The translations under genes and the position numbers were made by a program. Shown here in pieces: positions 35,471-49,287 of a stretch of DNA of 64,000 nt. The stretch spans positions 2,356,001 through 2,420,000 of the forward strand of contig NADL03000501.1 in assembly GCA_002205965.3 (NCBI GenBank). Reading direction: 5' to 3'. Position 1 is the stretch's first letter. The number at the start of each line of letters is the position of its first letter. This DNA is from Kappaphycus alvarezii. Its lineage: Eukaryota; Rhodophyta; Florideophyceae; Gigartinales; Solieriaceae. A model generated the notes under the pieces. The model saw nothing but the letters and a program-made list of their open reading frames with translations, ran no database searches and was not told the origin of the DNA.

Positions 35471-37570
35471 CGGGTTCTAATCTTCCGTGAACACAGTTTC
35501 TGTACTGAATGCCAAACGTCAGAGAACGATTTTATACATCCAACGTCTTTCTTGAAGTACGGTAGACAAACAAATGTGAGCAGTGAAATACTATGCGTCT
35601 ATTACGAGCCATTTTCCTATCTTCAATTCTTGCAGTGCCCAATACGGCTTCTCGGATTGGTGTTGCGGGCTATGCCCTTGGACTTTGAGTTTTAGAATAC
35701 CCTATACTCTCATTTGAAAGATTAGATTTTATTATAAGACGGAGCCGCTTGAAGCAAATCTGGAAAGCACTTTTTATTTTGCCGAAATCATACAAACCAA
35801 TTCTTGACGGTTTGTGGCGGTAAATGTTTTCAAATGATGAGAGGTTTCCATATTCGTGGAAAATTGATATTCTTTCTCCACCGTCACATATTTAAGCAGA
35901 CTAGCTGAAAAACTAGTATAATTCCACGAACGATTAAGACTTATCTAGCCAATTTCTAAAGCTCCCCAAAAGCGGAAAGTATTTGTCGAAGTCCGTATAG
36001 AGATTATGAGCCTTATACCATGGAAGAATTTTTCGGAAAGGTATTGAGTAAGTAAATTCGTACCCTATCCTCAAATTTTCAATAAGAGATAAAGGTCGAC
36101 AGAACGGGTCTAATTTTAGCTCACAGCGAGCTACACCCTTTAAGGGTATGTATAAAGTTTTATAGCTATATCTACATCTTCATTGGTTTAAATGAACATT
36201 TTTCCTTGGCAGCACTGTGCATAGTTTTCCAGAGGGCGTCCTGGTCCTCCATGATCTTGATTTTTTCTACATTCACTCCGTGTGGTACAGTACTACAAAC
36301 ACTTTAGTGTACATACATGTGATATAAGATTTACATTGCTCATTTAAGCGTATTTTATCATAATTGAAAAATGTGGCGTCGAAAAAAGAAATCTAACTCG
36401 TACATTAAGTGACTCTCTGACAGGTGTACCTAGATACTAAACCAGCAAACAGAATGAACTAGCGCTATTATTTGTACTCAGTAATTATCTTGATTCCAAA
36501 CTCCACATCTACCTACGGTTGATTTGAGGAAGCAACATAATTAAAGTACGCTCCATCTGTGTAAATTGTCTGCCGACGCGCCGGGGGATCCTGCTGTCCA
36601 TTACACGTCCTTACATACAATCAGCCTACAGTTCCTTATTGCTGAAATTTCATTCTATCTGGATAGGTCCGAAAGTACCGTACTTCCTTTAAAGTAACCC
36701 CAAACATAGTATCTATGAAGTGAAAACGAAACAAACAGACCCAATGAGGCACGAACTAAAGCCTTATATATTTTATTAATATTTTGACTTCTTTTTAACT
36801 TGAAAAATGACAGATAGAGACTTTTTGTGATAAATTTCATACTTCTATGTAGAAGATAGTTAAAAATTCTCGTAAGAAACCAGTCTTTTGTCCCCTTTGT
36901 AAAAATAATAAAATGCACGTGTATATAAAGCCACTTACCTGAACGGGCTATGAATTTTTCATTTTAACTACCAAGAATTAAGATACGAATTGTCATCAAG
37001 ATATATAACATGTTCTACTACGAAGGAGAAGTGCCGAAAACTGCAATCTGGCATGAAAATATGTCACCCTAAGGAGGAGGAAGACTATCGAATTGAAGTA
37101 GCCTGTAAGACGCTTTTTTGTTCAGGTACCCTCTCTTTTCATCACAATTAAATATCAATTTTTTTTCCTTGAACTTTAAACCTCTCTTCGACCCAGAAAA
37201 CTCTCGCCCCAGAAACAGATTGTAGTAAAGTACAAAATGGGACGGACAATATTTCAGAACATTATCAAAGCGTCCCTCTCCTTCTGTTTTGTTTTATAGA
37301 ATTGCCTTCATGAAAATTTTGAGTATAAATTGGACAGAGGTCCAAATTTGTGAATGATATTGTAGTGATCCTCAAGAACTCTCATAATTCCAGAACATAT
37401 CTTATCATTATGTAACCTTTTGCTCTCCTGATTAACTACTCTTGCTGATTGCATCCCCAATGGAATCTAATGTGAAAGAAGACATGAAAAAATGCATTAC
37501 TACATACAACTGCCGTATGTCCCTTCATTAGAAAATTTCTGGTGGTCAAAGTTTTAGCCTTTACATCTTT
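35471..37570. other. AT-rich region, nothing recognised
   Basis: Only short open frames without domains. No repeats with partners elsewhere in the window were noticed. Confidence 0.4.
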
Positions 37571-37587
37571 CGCTAATTTTCATAAGA

Positions 37588-37865
37588 GGTTATCATTGAG
37601 ATTGGAACCCCATATTGGGGCCTATAAAAGCGTTCATAGATTCTCAAAGGGAAATATTCTCGAATGCAGACATGGAAGGTGCCAAATACATTTGTAAAGC
37701 GCAGACTTGACTTCGGCTCTTTCTCTAAGAGATCTTCATTGAGGGCTAATAATAAATTGCCGATATGCACAAATATTTTCTTAAATATCTTAAGGAAAGG
37801 CCCATCTAATTCTGACATAGAAGGTTCCAAATGCCTTTCTTAAGCCCAAAATCGACTTGCATCGG
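37588..37865. repeat. Two diverged copies of a ~150-bp unit, coding-like on the minus strand
   Basis: Copy A (about 37,588-37,715) and copy B (about 37,735-37,865) share blocks such as GACATGGAAGGTGCCAAAT against GACATAGAAGGTTCCAAAT, and a common ATTGAG-type start. On the minus strand both translate to related peptides: NVFGTFHVCIREYFPLRIYE in copy A and KAFGTFYVRIRWAFP in copy B. This suggests an internally repeated protein that has decayed. No family recognised. Confidence 0.5.
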
Positions 37866-38026
37866 AATTCTCTTCTTTTATGGGATGGGGGACAAATTGT
37901 AAAGACCTCAGTGGTCTTTCTTGGGGTCAATTTAGTAAAAATAGTAACATACTATGAAACCTTGGTTCTCTTCTCAGCTCCTTCCCTTCTGATTGCCAAA
38001 ATCAGAAAACGACAAAATGATATGCG

Positions 38027-38419
38027 TTGACCTCAGTTGCACTTGTTGGTTATTTTTTATGCCTCGAACTTTCCTTACAGAAAGAACTCGAAAATTCACA
38101 TCAAGGTCATCAGCATGACATACCTGAACCACAGACTCCAAATTTTCGTCAAGCTCTCGAGCCCTTAGTTCCACATAGAGTCCTCGAATGCTTGTTTCAG
38201 CGTAAAGGCGGTCTCGTTACGAGATTTGTGAAGACTAAAATGAGCTTCCGTCCATTGAACTCAGATCTCAACGGAAAAAATAGCATCATATTGACTCTGT
38301 ACCCAAAAATGCTTCACTTCATCGATCTAAAGTTAGATTTTTATGTTCGAGAGGAGTGCTTTAGCCAAGGTTGCCATTCTTATTTAGCTAAATCGTATTT
38401 ATTTTGGTATCCTCAGTAG
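38027..38419 (+). other. Unrecognised 130-codon open frame
   Basis: Open from ATG at 38,027 to a stop at 38,417-38,419, with no domain or neighbour that explains it. The opposite strand (37,974-38,174) is also open. It may be part of the decayed repeat-containing sequence to its left. Whether it is expressed cannot be told. Confidence 0.2.
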
Positions 38420-39190
38420 TAAGGGACAATAAAGTACGATACAGCTATCCCGTGATAATGGGAACATAAAATGATGGGACCCCACTATAATTGGAAAGGT
38501 AGCCGTCTCTTCAGCCCTGAATCCTGACAAATTCAATTAAAAAAGGAACAGTTTCCCATCTTGTTAAATAGATTGCCTATTGGGAACGCCCCGGATGTCC
38601 ATGACAGTGGAAACCATTCTGAAAGCCACAAAACGTCGTAATTAAATTACTGTATTCAAAATTTGCAAAATATTATGTTGAATATTCTATTTTCAAAACA
38701 GTTGAAATTTTAACATGAATATTTCTTTTTTGAGCAAAAGATCTTGCAGTGTACATTGAATGGTACTTTTTACTTTTTTATGGGTTTAGAAAAATTCAGA
38801 AAGCCTAACATTGCATTCTCGAAACACTAAAATAATCTTAACTGCCTGTATTCGATCCCCGAAAGGTATGATATGCTGAGAATACAAAAATATAAAACAG
38901 AGAACTAATTTCACTTTCTAAACCAGCAGCATCGGCAACAGAAATTTTAAAGCTCTAGACAAGCATTGAAAAAATTGTGATAACCATAGTAATCTTAATT
39001 TAAGGAGAGCAGTCGCCGAAAAGATAGATCCATCTCAGAATATTCCATAATGAAAAGGGTGAAAATCCTGCTGTGGAAGCTTCTGTTTCTGCGTGGATAT
39101 ATGACCACTTCGTTGAACTTAATTAGTTACATAAATCTACCAGAAAGCCAAACTGCAACAGAAATTGGATACCGAGCGCCTGACGCGGGA
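38420..39190. other. AT-rich spacer
   Basis: Nothing recognised. Confidence 0.4.
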
Positions 39191-39375
39191 AAAAACGTCT
39201 CATAAATTTTTTCGAAGACTTTCTCGATATTTTTAAATAGGGAAGATTTTTCGTTGTAGTTACTGGGGAAACAACGGTTGGTTGAAAAACTTTCTTGTAA
39301 TTATACGCTGTTTTCGGGCATGCTGGTCAAAATGGAGACTCTAGAAAGGTTCGATATGTACCTCAAACGCCTTCA

Positions 39376-39447
39376 CTACTACTTTTATTCTTCGTAGTTG
39401 GGAAGTACTGCTACTACTTTTATTCTTCGGAGTTGGGAAGTGCTAAT
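39376..39447. repeat. Tandem duplication of a ~35-bp unit
   Basis: Two adjacent copies built on CTACTTTTATTCTTCG followed by AGTTGGGAAGT, differing at a few bases. It lies at the upstream side of the RT-like fossil. Confidence 0.8.
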
Positions 39448-39449
39448 AC

Positions 39450-40700
39450 TATTTGCGGCTACCCCAGGCCATTAGAACCTGTTTTTTTCAAGGTCGAAGA
39501 AGATTTTTGATAGGGGTTATCCCCGACATATGTAATCAAGTTCATGAAAATATTTGCTCGCTTTGACAGAAACCGCCTTCATTTGCGCTGCGGCCAGATA
39601 CATGGACGATTTTTTGGAATTCGTTCGACAACTCATCCGCCTCAACAAGGCCTTACTACAGATCGAAGAACTCCTGGAGAGCTGTGGAGTTTTCACAGGG
39701 AGGAGAAGGGAAATTGTTCTGGCAGCAAGTATACCGAGCATCTAGGTTTTACAAACGAAACTACTTGTTTGACGAATGGAATTGACACAAAGCGAATGGG
39801 AAAACGCAAGAGCATCTCGCAACAGTTAATCCGCCAGTAACGCTGAAACAGCCGTTTGTTTGCCGCATATTTGATGCTGTACCTCTCAAGAGTAGTCATA
39901 TAGTGGATCTGGCCACGCCACTCGCTGGTTTTACACTGGGTCCATCTACGACTCACTCAAGCTAAAAAAATTCAACTCGGGGAAGTGAATGAGATTTTTT
40001 ATATAATATACGCAGTTCGGGAACTCAATCGCTGGGGGAATATTGCTTTCATTTCCTCTTAAGTTTCCATGTCCATCCAGTCGTCTATGTTAGCGCTCTA
40101 CCCGTACGCTTCTGCTACAGTCGGTCACGGGAGAATCTTAAGCTACAATCTTAAACCATGAACACAACGAATGTGAGAAGCCCGATGTCTATGGTATCCT
40201 CTGCTTTATTTCAAGCCTATAATATAACTTTAGTTACTCAAGAATACGTACAATATCCAGACTGCCACAAACATGCTCAAGTCAGGGACGCACCGCGGAG
40301 TATGAGATGAAAACCAATCAATCGTGGGTATTTTGAAAGCCATAAAGACCAACTCCTGATCAATTTTTTGGTTAATCCGAATGTTACACAACTGAATACA
40401 CAAGACTGGGGTCTCCATTGAGGAATTATACCTACCATCAGCATTCAATCGATTCAGTTACCGGTTGTAACGCTTGCGGACTCTCGACAATTTGAGGATC
40501 TATACGGAAAATTATCAACCGCAGTTGTAAAGACAGGGTCAGACTTTCGACCAATTCTCAGACAGCGGCAAAATGATTTGCGCAAGTTATGCAGCGAATA
40601 CGCGTGTCTTTTTTCCATTTAAATCAATTTCTGAAACAAAGTCGGCGTACGTAAATAAACGTTTGGAATTCCCTAGCAAATTGATGCTACCTATCGCGAA
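39450..40700 (+). mobile_element. Reverse transcriptase fossil, possibly DIRS-like
   Basis: Plus-strand sequence at about 39,590-39,840 shows the RT catalytic box in the form YMDDFL, then a helix-rich stretch and an LGFTNET-like block. That spacing is characteristic of DIRS-type and related reverse transcriptases. Coding-like sequence continues to about 40,700. The element is badly broken, ends were not found, and the family assignment is tentative. Confidence 0.45.
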
Positions 40701-42400
40701 AAAAAACCTTTCATAAGAAATTAAAAGAGAAGCTAGATACATTCTGTAGGTTTGCTCAGCAGCGGTACACTAAATTATTCCGCTAGACTTGGCCACCCGT
40801 TTCCGCGACAATATATCTATACCTCCTCCAAATTTTGGCCCCGAAAACGATTTTCGCTCTTAATTGGAAATTGGCCATCTAGAAAATATATTAAAAGAGA
40901 AACCCACGTTACCTAGAGATATCACACCTAAAATACAGGTGCCATCATCTTCTGATGTTGGAACTATTACTGAAAGTACCACGATCGCACGTAGGACGCG
41001 GAAAATGTAAGTACCGAATACTTGGAGATCGAACAATAATTTGTCGCTTCTCACTCTAGGAGACCTGGAATAAGATCAAAACCAGTTTAGCATGAATATC
41101 TATCCTTCAACTTGGAAACTTTGGCTGCAAATTTTCTTTCCTCAAGTTGCTTTTTGTTCTACCGAATCTCTCCTTCCACCCATCCTTCAATGCTAAATCA
41201 TAAAATTTCTTTTTTCTCTGCTTCTATTTACCCATGAAACGTATCTTATCATACTTTCCGCGCGCGTCCTTTGATCGCTCTTCGCATTTTTTCACATCGC
41301 TCTTATGGCTTACAGCTTGTCAAAATTTAACCTGCGTCGGTGTCGAGATTTATTTGTTTCCACGAAACAGATTGTTAAGTTGGTGCTCCTAAATTGATTT
41401 TCAACTGATTTTCTAGATCCTCCTAACGATATTACCACGAGAATTCTTGAGCGGTAATTTACTGTTATAGAGAAGGAAAAGAATCTGCGATGGATCAAAA
41501 TCCTATTAGCACTCTAACGAAAAGGAGCAATCCCCAAAAAGCTGGCATGATTCAAGGAAAGTGACAATACCCCAATTTTCAGAGTGATTTTGGTTGGGAT
41601 GTTAGCATTCCAATCGTCTCATGAAAATACTCTGCTCTAAAACTTGACTCACCTGACCCTCTTAGAATAGACATCTCTTTCGAGGCGGTTACTAGTGATG
41701 TATGCGAAAGGAAATGTGGGATCTGTGATGCGACATATAATAGTGTAATTGTTAGCGAAATTTCACTTCTTTGCCCTTTTCTGAAAGCTGAATACTCGCA
41801 AAGAGCCTTACACTTATTACTGAACTTTACCAGTCAACCTAGAACTTGATCATTATTTTTACGCACTGCACAGTGCTGTAAGCTAGAGCTGATCTACTCT
41901 AGATCAGCTCAGGAAAGTTTAGGGTTAGACCTCCCCATCGTCTACATTTTTTCTGTAAACTTCTTTCGATCAACAGAAAGCATTAGTCGACTCGCCTTGA
42001 AGTCTGTATAAGCCCCAGTCTCTCTCCATCTTCTACCTGAGTAAAGTTCCTTACCGACTTCTCCTCTCTCACCTCTCCTCCTAGGTCCCTCACTCTTTCT
42101 CTCTCTCCTGCTCTCCCGCTATCTCTCTCACTCCTGTCTGGCTCCCTCGCCCTTTCTCTCTCGTTCTGTCCATCAGTAATTGCTTTTGTTGTTATTCTAA
42201 TTTTTTTTCGTGCTTTTCAAATTTAAAATTCAGTACGAATCAAAAACCTTATTATAACTCTGGAGAATTTTTGAGCTCCTGATAATTGAGCTCCTGATAA
42301 TTGGAAAGACCACAAAGAGGTTGTAATTATATCGAGATGCATCGGACCTACTGTACCGTCTGTTTGATTTGGAAAGCAGTAATATACTTCTACACCTGGT
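40701..42400. other. Spacer with a pyrimidine-rich tract
   Basis: No genes recognised. About 42,050-42,175 is a CT-rich low-complexity tract made of CTCTCTCTC-like words. Confidence 0.4.
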
Positions 42401-42419
42401 AAATCAAGCAGCAGAGCAC

Positions 42420-42610
42420 TAACAATGATATTTGATCACTTAATCGCTGATGCTTCTCTGGTCAGTGAGACCAGATTATGGACAGTTTGTATAAGCTATA
42501 TAGGTGCAGTAAATGCAGACCAACTAAGATAATGACAGTCCGGTACTGTACGTGATACTGCACTTCGCTGAAAATACACGTGCACATGGTGCATACTAAT
42601 TGAACTCAAA
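42420..42610 (-). repeat. Probable 3' LTR portion of the old Ty3/gypsy fossil
   Basis: Collinear with 48,660-48,860. Shared blocks are GATGCTTCTCTGGTC against GATGCCTATCTGATC, TACTGTACG against TATTGTACG, and ACTGCACTTCGCTGA against ACTGCAGTTCGCTGA. Boundaries are approximate. Confidence 0.55.
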
Positions 42611-45600
42611 TACTCGTGCCATGTGTACTCCTCTCTTACTGGTAAAACATTCGATGCATAACAAAATCAGCTTAAAACAAAGTACAAAAAAAATTTAAAA
42701 AAATCAAAACGTGACACCTTTCCCTATCCTCCCGACTGCATGGTAAGCCCTTTCGGCTCCTGATTACCCTTCACTGACAGTCCAAATCTGTTCTGAGCTA
42801 TTATTACCTCTTATTCTCAACGCCAAATTCACGCACTGGGGCTCATTAACCCCCACCTGACTTCCAATCTAGCCCCCTTGCCTCTCTCCCTTCTTTACTG
42901 AACAAAAACTCTTCATTTTACTCAATCCTCCTGTTTACTTCCCAGCAGCGTTCTAGGTGCTCCAATAGCACCCCTCTCTGCTTCCGCACCTCCTCAACTG
43001 CCCTTTCTGATGCTGAAAATGCGTCCTGGGCAGCTACGTATACCTTTTCCGAGTCGTTCATTTGTTTTCAGGTGTTATTCCCCCCAATAGAGTAGTCCAT
43101 CACCACTTTCAACACCCCATCGAGTATTTGACGGCCAAATTTGACTTTCATACCTTCTTCATGATCACCCTCACTCATGCGCTCCCTCCACGCACTTGAT
43201 CCGCAGACGCCTTCAAATGAATCACTTCCTTAAGCCTTCCGATACTTTCAATTTCCTTAGCCGAGAGTTCCAAGGCATTAACAAACTTTTCCAGTTATAA
43301 AAGGTTCCCTTCTTCCGAAATGGACCCAAAAAGGCCATTTTCCCCTGCACTTCTTCCTGTGGCATTCCACCCCCCGCACTAATTCGAAAAAAAGCCACTT
43401 ATCCAATGGTCACCACCCATTCCGCCTTTTCAGTGCCCCACGATCAATTACGGTCAATCTCTTTTCGTATAACTGTATTCCCTCACCCGCTCGGTAACAT
43501 AACTTCAAGTATCGCATAATAGACACTACCAGCTGCGTCAGCACCACTCATATCACAATTACCGACACCACATGTACTACAAAGTACCCTTCCAATCCTC
43601 CAATCTTCTCTACAGATCTTATCCCGCTCAAATCCAATCTCACCGCTCCTTTCGACCATATTTCGTACTTTTCAAGCTTCTTGAAAAACCTTATCTAGCC
43701 ATTCTTGCTTAAATTGCACCCACTACTCCATTTCCAGTCAGAGTCAACAACCCACCTCCTTCCATTTTTCTCGTGAATACCACTTCCAAAAAACCATTAT
43801 TCACCTCAGCATCCATGTTGCTCAACATCTGGTTTTCGTTCGGACACAGTCCCGTCGTCGACCGCCGCTGCAAAAAAAAGTCCCAAAGTTCTGCACCGTT
43901 CGGCCCTTCAGACTCAATTGCCGATTTGCCCCCAAATATTTGCAAGTATCCTCATCCCCACTGGATATACCCACCATTGGTCTGAGCTAGTAATATGGTT
44001 TCAATTTCTTCATCCTCCACGCGACCAGTTCAATATACTGGTAGTAGAACAGGAAGGGTGAAACCACTGGAACGGTCCTCTCCAAATACCTTCCCCTTCC
44101 TGTATCGCCTTCTTATCTGCACAGCTAACTCCTAACTTGTTTGCAAACGTATCATCTTCCGCCAAAACTATGAGCATTCGCAATGCCTCATATCAATAAT
44201 CAAGCTGCGTGTACAAGTCTGGACCTTAATTGGCGTCATCTGTCGCATAGCTGACGATGAAATTTAATCAGGCCCCTCTTCAAAGCACCTCATCTCATGC
44301 TTGGAAGGCCTCTACGCCGAAAATTGCGTTGAAAGCCCCACCTTATACCGGAAACAACCTAGAGCAACATGATCATCCAATTCACTCTCTAATGTAAATA
44401 TGAAGCATACAAAGTCCTAGATGAGACTTCAGTTCCATCTCTCAACTATTCCATTGGCATGCGGGTGGAAGAAGTATGTCTGAGTTCTCCGAAATATCGA
44501 GCATATCAGCCAGATTAAAAACCACTCAACTGATCATATTTTATCTTCCATCTGAGGGAATCGTTTCCATTGAACCGAACATATAGATTAAATTATCCAC
44601 CAGTACACGTGAAATGGTCCCCATGTGTTCATTCGGAATGGAGCTGCACATACTTTACCTTTTGAAAACTTCCAAGATGGCCACATTATTGATACTACCC
44701 CTTCAAGTACGTCGCGTGATAGTCCGGATGGCGAGTGCGACTTGCTGTAATCTGCGCCTGTAATGAACCAGCTCCAAAGGAGCTGCTTAGTTGGGTCTCC
44801 TTCCCACGCGATGGTGAAAGGGAGGCAAGTGTTCATAATGCACGCAGCTGTATCTCTGACCGTGCTCTTCCAGCAGTTGCGAGAAAGAAGCTTGACCATA
44901 GCTCGCCGCAGTTCTTAATTCTTTTTAACTTTGGAGTCATTTACCGAGTTAAAAAAAATCTGTACCAATACGTTTGGTACTACCACAGGGAGCTCATATC
45001 TTTCATAGTCACGCAACTTTTCTTCTTCTTCTAGGAGAAACTTTCCGATGGGTTTTTCGTAGGCGTAAGGGTCCCCAAATTATAAATCATTCCCTCTTGA
45101 ACCCTCTTTATATCGGGTGAGTACAGTTCGTAAGCACATTCTTGTGCTTTTGCTAGAGATAATTTGCTAAGTATCAGAACTGCCTCCTTTTCAGATTCCT
45201 TCGCAGCATCTTGAAGGCTCTCAGAGCCCATCCCAGCATAAAAGCGTTGCAATAAGGGCTTTTCAACTGCATCGTGGCTGGCTGTATAGTATATCGCCGA
45301 TTCCGGTCCTTTACGATGTTCGATGTTAAGTCGAAATCCTGAATCGCGATTTCCCACCTAGCCAAACTATTTCGGATAGAGATGGTAGACTAATTTTGAG
45401 AAAGAATCTCTTTGCAGGAAGTGCGCCACTTTCGGAGCGCGTAAACGACAGACAGACGTTTCTTTTCCCTGTTTCCATACTTCTTTTCCGAGGTATGCAG
45501 AACTCTGCCGTAAAACGAAGCCGCGCGCCATTGATCCTTCTCATTCGTCTGTAGTAACACTGCGACGCGGCCATTTGAAATTGAGTCAGCCAAATCCTTT

Positions 45601-48600
45601 TAGAAACTCTACATATCGGGGATACTTAAACTTTTGGATGACTCAGGGCTTTTTCAACTCCCTCCATGCCTTCTGCTGAGCCACTTCCCATCGTTTGTTC
45701 AAGTCCGGGATAAACAGCCCTTCTCCACGTAGACTTTTTTTCGTGAACCCAGAACCTTACAATACCTCATAGATTGGACCAGTCTGATCGGAAAATTGGC
45801 CCAAAAAGGCCGCAAAAATTTTCCCGAGTCCAAGGAACCGCATCAATTCATCCCCATATTCCAGCTCGACTGCCTTGCATATCGCCGAAATATGCAGGTC
45901 GGAGGGTCTCAGAACGTCCTTATCCACTCCATGGAGCAGAACATCGGCACGTCGAACTCCCAAGGAGCATTTTGATAGCTCATCTCTAACTCTTATCAGA
46001 ATCAGAACATCCAGAATACCGTGTGAAGAGCCTAAGTGCTCATGCTACCTGTTGGTTCGGATGATTGTATTATCCACAAAATCCAATACATCATCCTTTT
46101 TCGAACTCCAAGTATTGTGTTCAATACCGTTTGAAACGATCCTGGGAAGTTTTCCAATCTCACTGGGAGGCGTGTGTATTGGTAGAACCCTATCATCGTG
46201 CATTGTACACTAAAACGCTTGGAATCGGGATTGAACGAGACTTGGTAATACAATCTTTAGTGTCAAACACCAAGAAGATCTTCTTTGGTAGTATTCTGCT
46301 ACGGTAGAGTCATTCAGGTGGCGTAAATCAGATCTGACTCTCCTGCCTGAGTCCTTTTTCATGAATAAATTATAAGTAGCCACGGAGATACAGACTGCTC
46401 TAGGACACCGAGATAAATGATTCATTTCATGGACTTGCGCTCGATCTCTACCTCTTTGGAGAAAGGCATTCAAGTCAGGGCATAATGGGCTCTACATTGG
46501 ATTTGACGGATATATTTTGCTGTATACCGACGATCTTCCCGAGAAATTTCAATATTTCCTGCCGGTCCAATAACAGACCACACAGTATCTGTTGCATTTC
46601 CGAGCAGGGAAAAACTTCAGAGATGCCCATAAAATTGATTGCAGCGTTCACCTCACGGTCTTCAGTAATTTCCTGGATAGGGTCCATTGGACTCAAATCT
46701 AGGTACCTACTAGTTCTTAAGGGACCAATAATTCGTTCTCTTTCACACAAAATAGACACTTTGACTGCTTTTAGGTCTCACAAAGGATCTTTTTATAAGC
46801 CATAACCGGCGTCCAGGTAATAGCTTATCTGGAAGCGTGCTCATCACGCAAGCAATTTCGTGGAATCTTTGGCCGAACATCTGGAACTTGATGGCCCCTT
46901 CTCCAGTGACTTAGTACGGAAATTATCTACTTAAAACTCTACTCTCGGTGGGGTGCAACATTACACCATTTTACAGCAACCAATTGGACTCAATTCATTT
47001 GGGAGAAGCCCAAATAGACTAACTGTTATGTTTTTACCATAGATTTTGACTCTCATTACAACTTCTCCATCTTACTTCATCTCATGTCCCAAAACCAGCT
47101 TCCTGTAAGCGAAAAAAAACATACTTTGTTTTCTATTGTGCAGATTCACTTCTGTGCAATAGTTGTCGGGCCCCCATAGCCTCCCTTTGCGGAAATTTTA
47201 TCCCAGCGACGTCAATTTATTTCCTTGTTTTTCTACACGCAGTTTATTGCGGTTTCAATAGGAGTAATTTATCTGCGAATAATTATATCCAGATCCTTCA
47301 CTAGAGTTGCCTCCGTTCCTGGGAATTCCTTCTTTTTCTTGTCGAACCCTGTCCCTATCAGCGGTTTTCAGGGCCGAGGAAAGCCTTGAAACTGCTATGA
47401 GCACAGTTTAGTAGTCCTTACAAATAAGCACCACAGGGTCTTAAAGAAGTGCTGTAAAGCCCACCTTGAAGCTTTTCACCATTATTTTGTTGTAGGTCGG
47501 ACTCTGCGAAGTCGAGAAGGCAAAAAGATGTCGTTAACCGAGGTCAGACACCGACTTTTACCCCTCATTTCACTTCGTTTGGAAGACATACCATTCCACT
47601 TCGTTTGGAAGACGTTATCCTGCACTGCGCTGAAATGGGCCTTTTTGTATGGTCCTGCTCCCAAGCGGTCTCAAAGCTTATCTAATGTAGAATTTCAGTG
47701 CATGCCATCCACGTTATCAAATACCTTTGCTGCATCTATTTCGAATGCACAAGAAAAAGATGCTTTCCGTCCCTCTCTTTTGAATCAAGAACTTCTTGAG
47801 CAGGCGATACCATGTGACTTTGGTGCCAAAACGATCAATCTCCGGCCCTCCCACAACAATTGCTCTCCAAATGGTGCTATAAGTTTTGAGCCACGTGCGC
47901 AAGATAGTTAATGGAAGTTTCTCATTTTGATTTTCTCGCACTTTAACATTTATCTATCGCCGCTGCTTGACGAATTTATTCCGCTTTCCCCTTTGCGAAC
48001 TGATAGAAATTTAGTTCCTTCATTCTTCGGAACTTCTCGGTAAGCTGTTGGACCACCCTCATAGCCATTGAAACGCCTCTTACTGTCTCACAGATTTTTA
48101 GCATCATTGAGACTTACTAGTAACCCTTTTTTTTCGTCTCGAGTCCCACCTTTGGAGCTACACTGGCCGCTTCTTGAGGGATTGAATATTCTGCCTGCGT
48201 TACACTTTTTTCTTGGTAATTCTTCGGAACTCTAAGGCTTAGGTTCGCCCCAATTCCGGGACGAACCATGTGTCTTATTTTAAGGTGGAATATAGCCTCT
48301 TGCAGGTAATTATCTGCCTTTGCACTAATTTTTCTGGAGGACTTCTCCATACTGTCTGGCTTTAAGTCGCTCTTGGGTACTCATGTTTCAGGGGAATTTC
48401 CTCCCAACATATGGTGATAAGGCACCCATTTTCAACGTTCGTACAAGAAGTTGGAATCTTGATGGTCTGCAAAGTGTCCCACCACACTCACCACGAACAA
48501 ATATCTTCAAAAAAATGCAAAGCCTTTTTTAATTATTGAATCTTACCTACAAATTCAGAGGCACTTCGTATCTTGATTGCACCTTCGCGATGACCAACTT

Positions 48601-48659
48601 TGCTAGACGTGCTGGTAAAAATGATCTTTTATTACAACTTGGAAATTCAAGTTGCAAAG

Positions 48660-48860
48660 CACGGATCAGAATAGTCGATCACGCAACCACTGATGCCTAT
48701 CTGATCTTGAAGACCAGGTCAAATTCAGTTTATATGTAAGGTCAAGTGTAGTTTATATGTAGACCTCAAAGGGGCTCTAAATGTAGACTAGGTAAGCAAC
48801 AGTACAGTATTGTACGTTTTACTGCAGTTCGCTGACAATACAGGTGCGCTGCACGACACG
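48660..48860 (-). repeat. Probable 5' LTR portion of the old Ty3/gypsy fossil
   Basis: Partner of 42,420-42,610, rich in GTAC words (for example CAGTACAGTATTGTACG near 48,798). It lies immediately left of the copia fossil's first LTR. Confidence 0.55.
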
Positions 48861-48905
48861 TACTGTATAGTATAGTACTTCTCAAGGTTTCTTGGTCACT
48901 AGTAG

Positions 48906-49287
48906 TGTATAAACATTGTTAAGAGACCTATAGTTGGAGGGATTAGGCTCTCTCGGCTGGTTGATAGATTGATCTGGGACTATCGTATGCGATGTGATTC
49001 GATACTGGGTATCGGCTTACCCCTATTCATCGGTTGAAGAAGGTCCGCTAACTAAAACTTTATTTGTTTATCCAGTGTTCGAAACTAAGACCCTACTTTC
49101 TCACATCGTCGCCCTCCACCTCTTGCATTCACTCCGGCCGGGCTCCTTTAGCTACAATAACCTCAGGAACTTGCATTAAACTGAATGCTAATAGACTCGT
49201 ACAATCGATTCGTTTTAAAACCATAATTTCCATTCAGGTCTCAGTGCTTATCGGTTTCCACGATCCACACGTGTTCGTAGATCTACA
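48906..49287 (-). repeat. 3' LTR of copia fossil
   Basis: About 382 bp with TG...CA ends. Partner of 53,200-53,576. Confidence 0.85.

Larger units (their letters stand above)
42400..48870 (-). mobile_element. Ty3/gypsy LTR retrotransposon fossil
   Basis: Old, heavily broken element on the minus strand. Gag/protease-like remains lie at about 47,450-48,400. Reverse transcriptase (about 46,030-46,760) keeps traces of the gypsy RT start and of its central block. RNase H is at about 45,390-45,600, and integrase at about 44,440-44,900 still shows the HPxANGxVER-type end. Post-integrase coding-like sequence runs to about 42,900. Reverse transcriptase before integrase gives the Ty3/gypsy order. Diverged similar sequences at both ends (about 42,420-42,610 and 48,660-48,860) are probably its LTRs. 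Breaks number well over ten, and the LTRs differ at roughly a third of positions by eye, so it is ancient. Confidence 0.72.

Noticed and set aside
42050-42175. CT-rich tract considered as a polypyrimidine regulatory element
   Set aside because: Simple low-complexity sequence with no gene nearby.
47573-47620. Short duplication around CACTTCGTTTGGAAGAC
   Set aside because: Only about 25 bp repeated once inside a decayed element. Ordinary slippage is enough to explain it.
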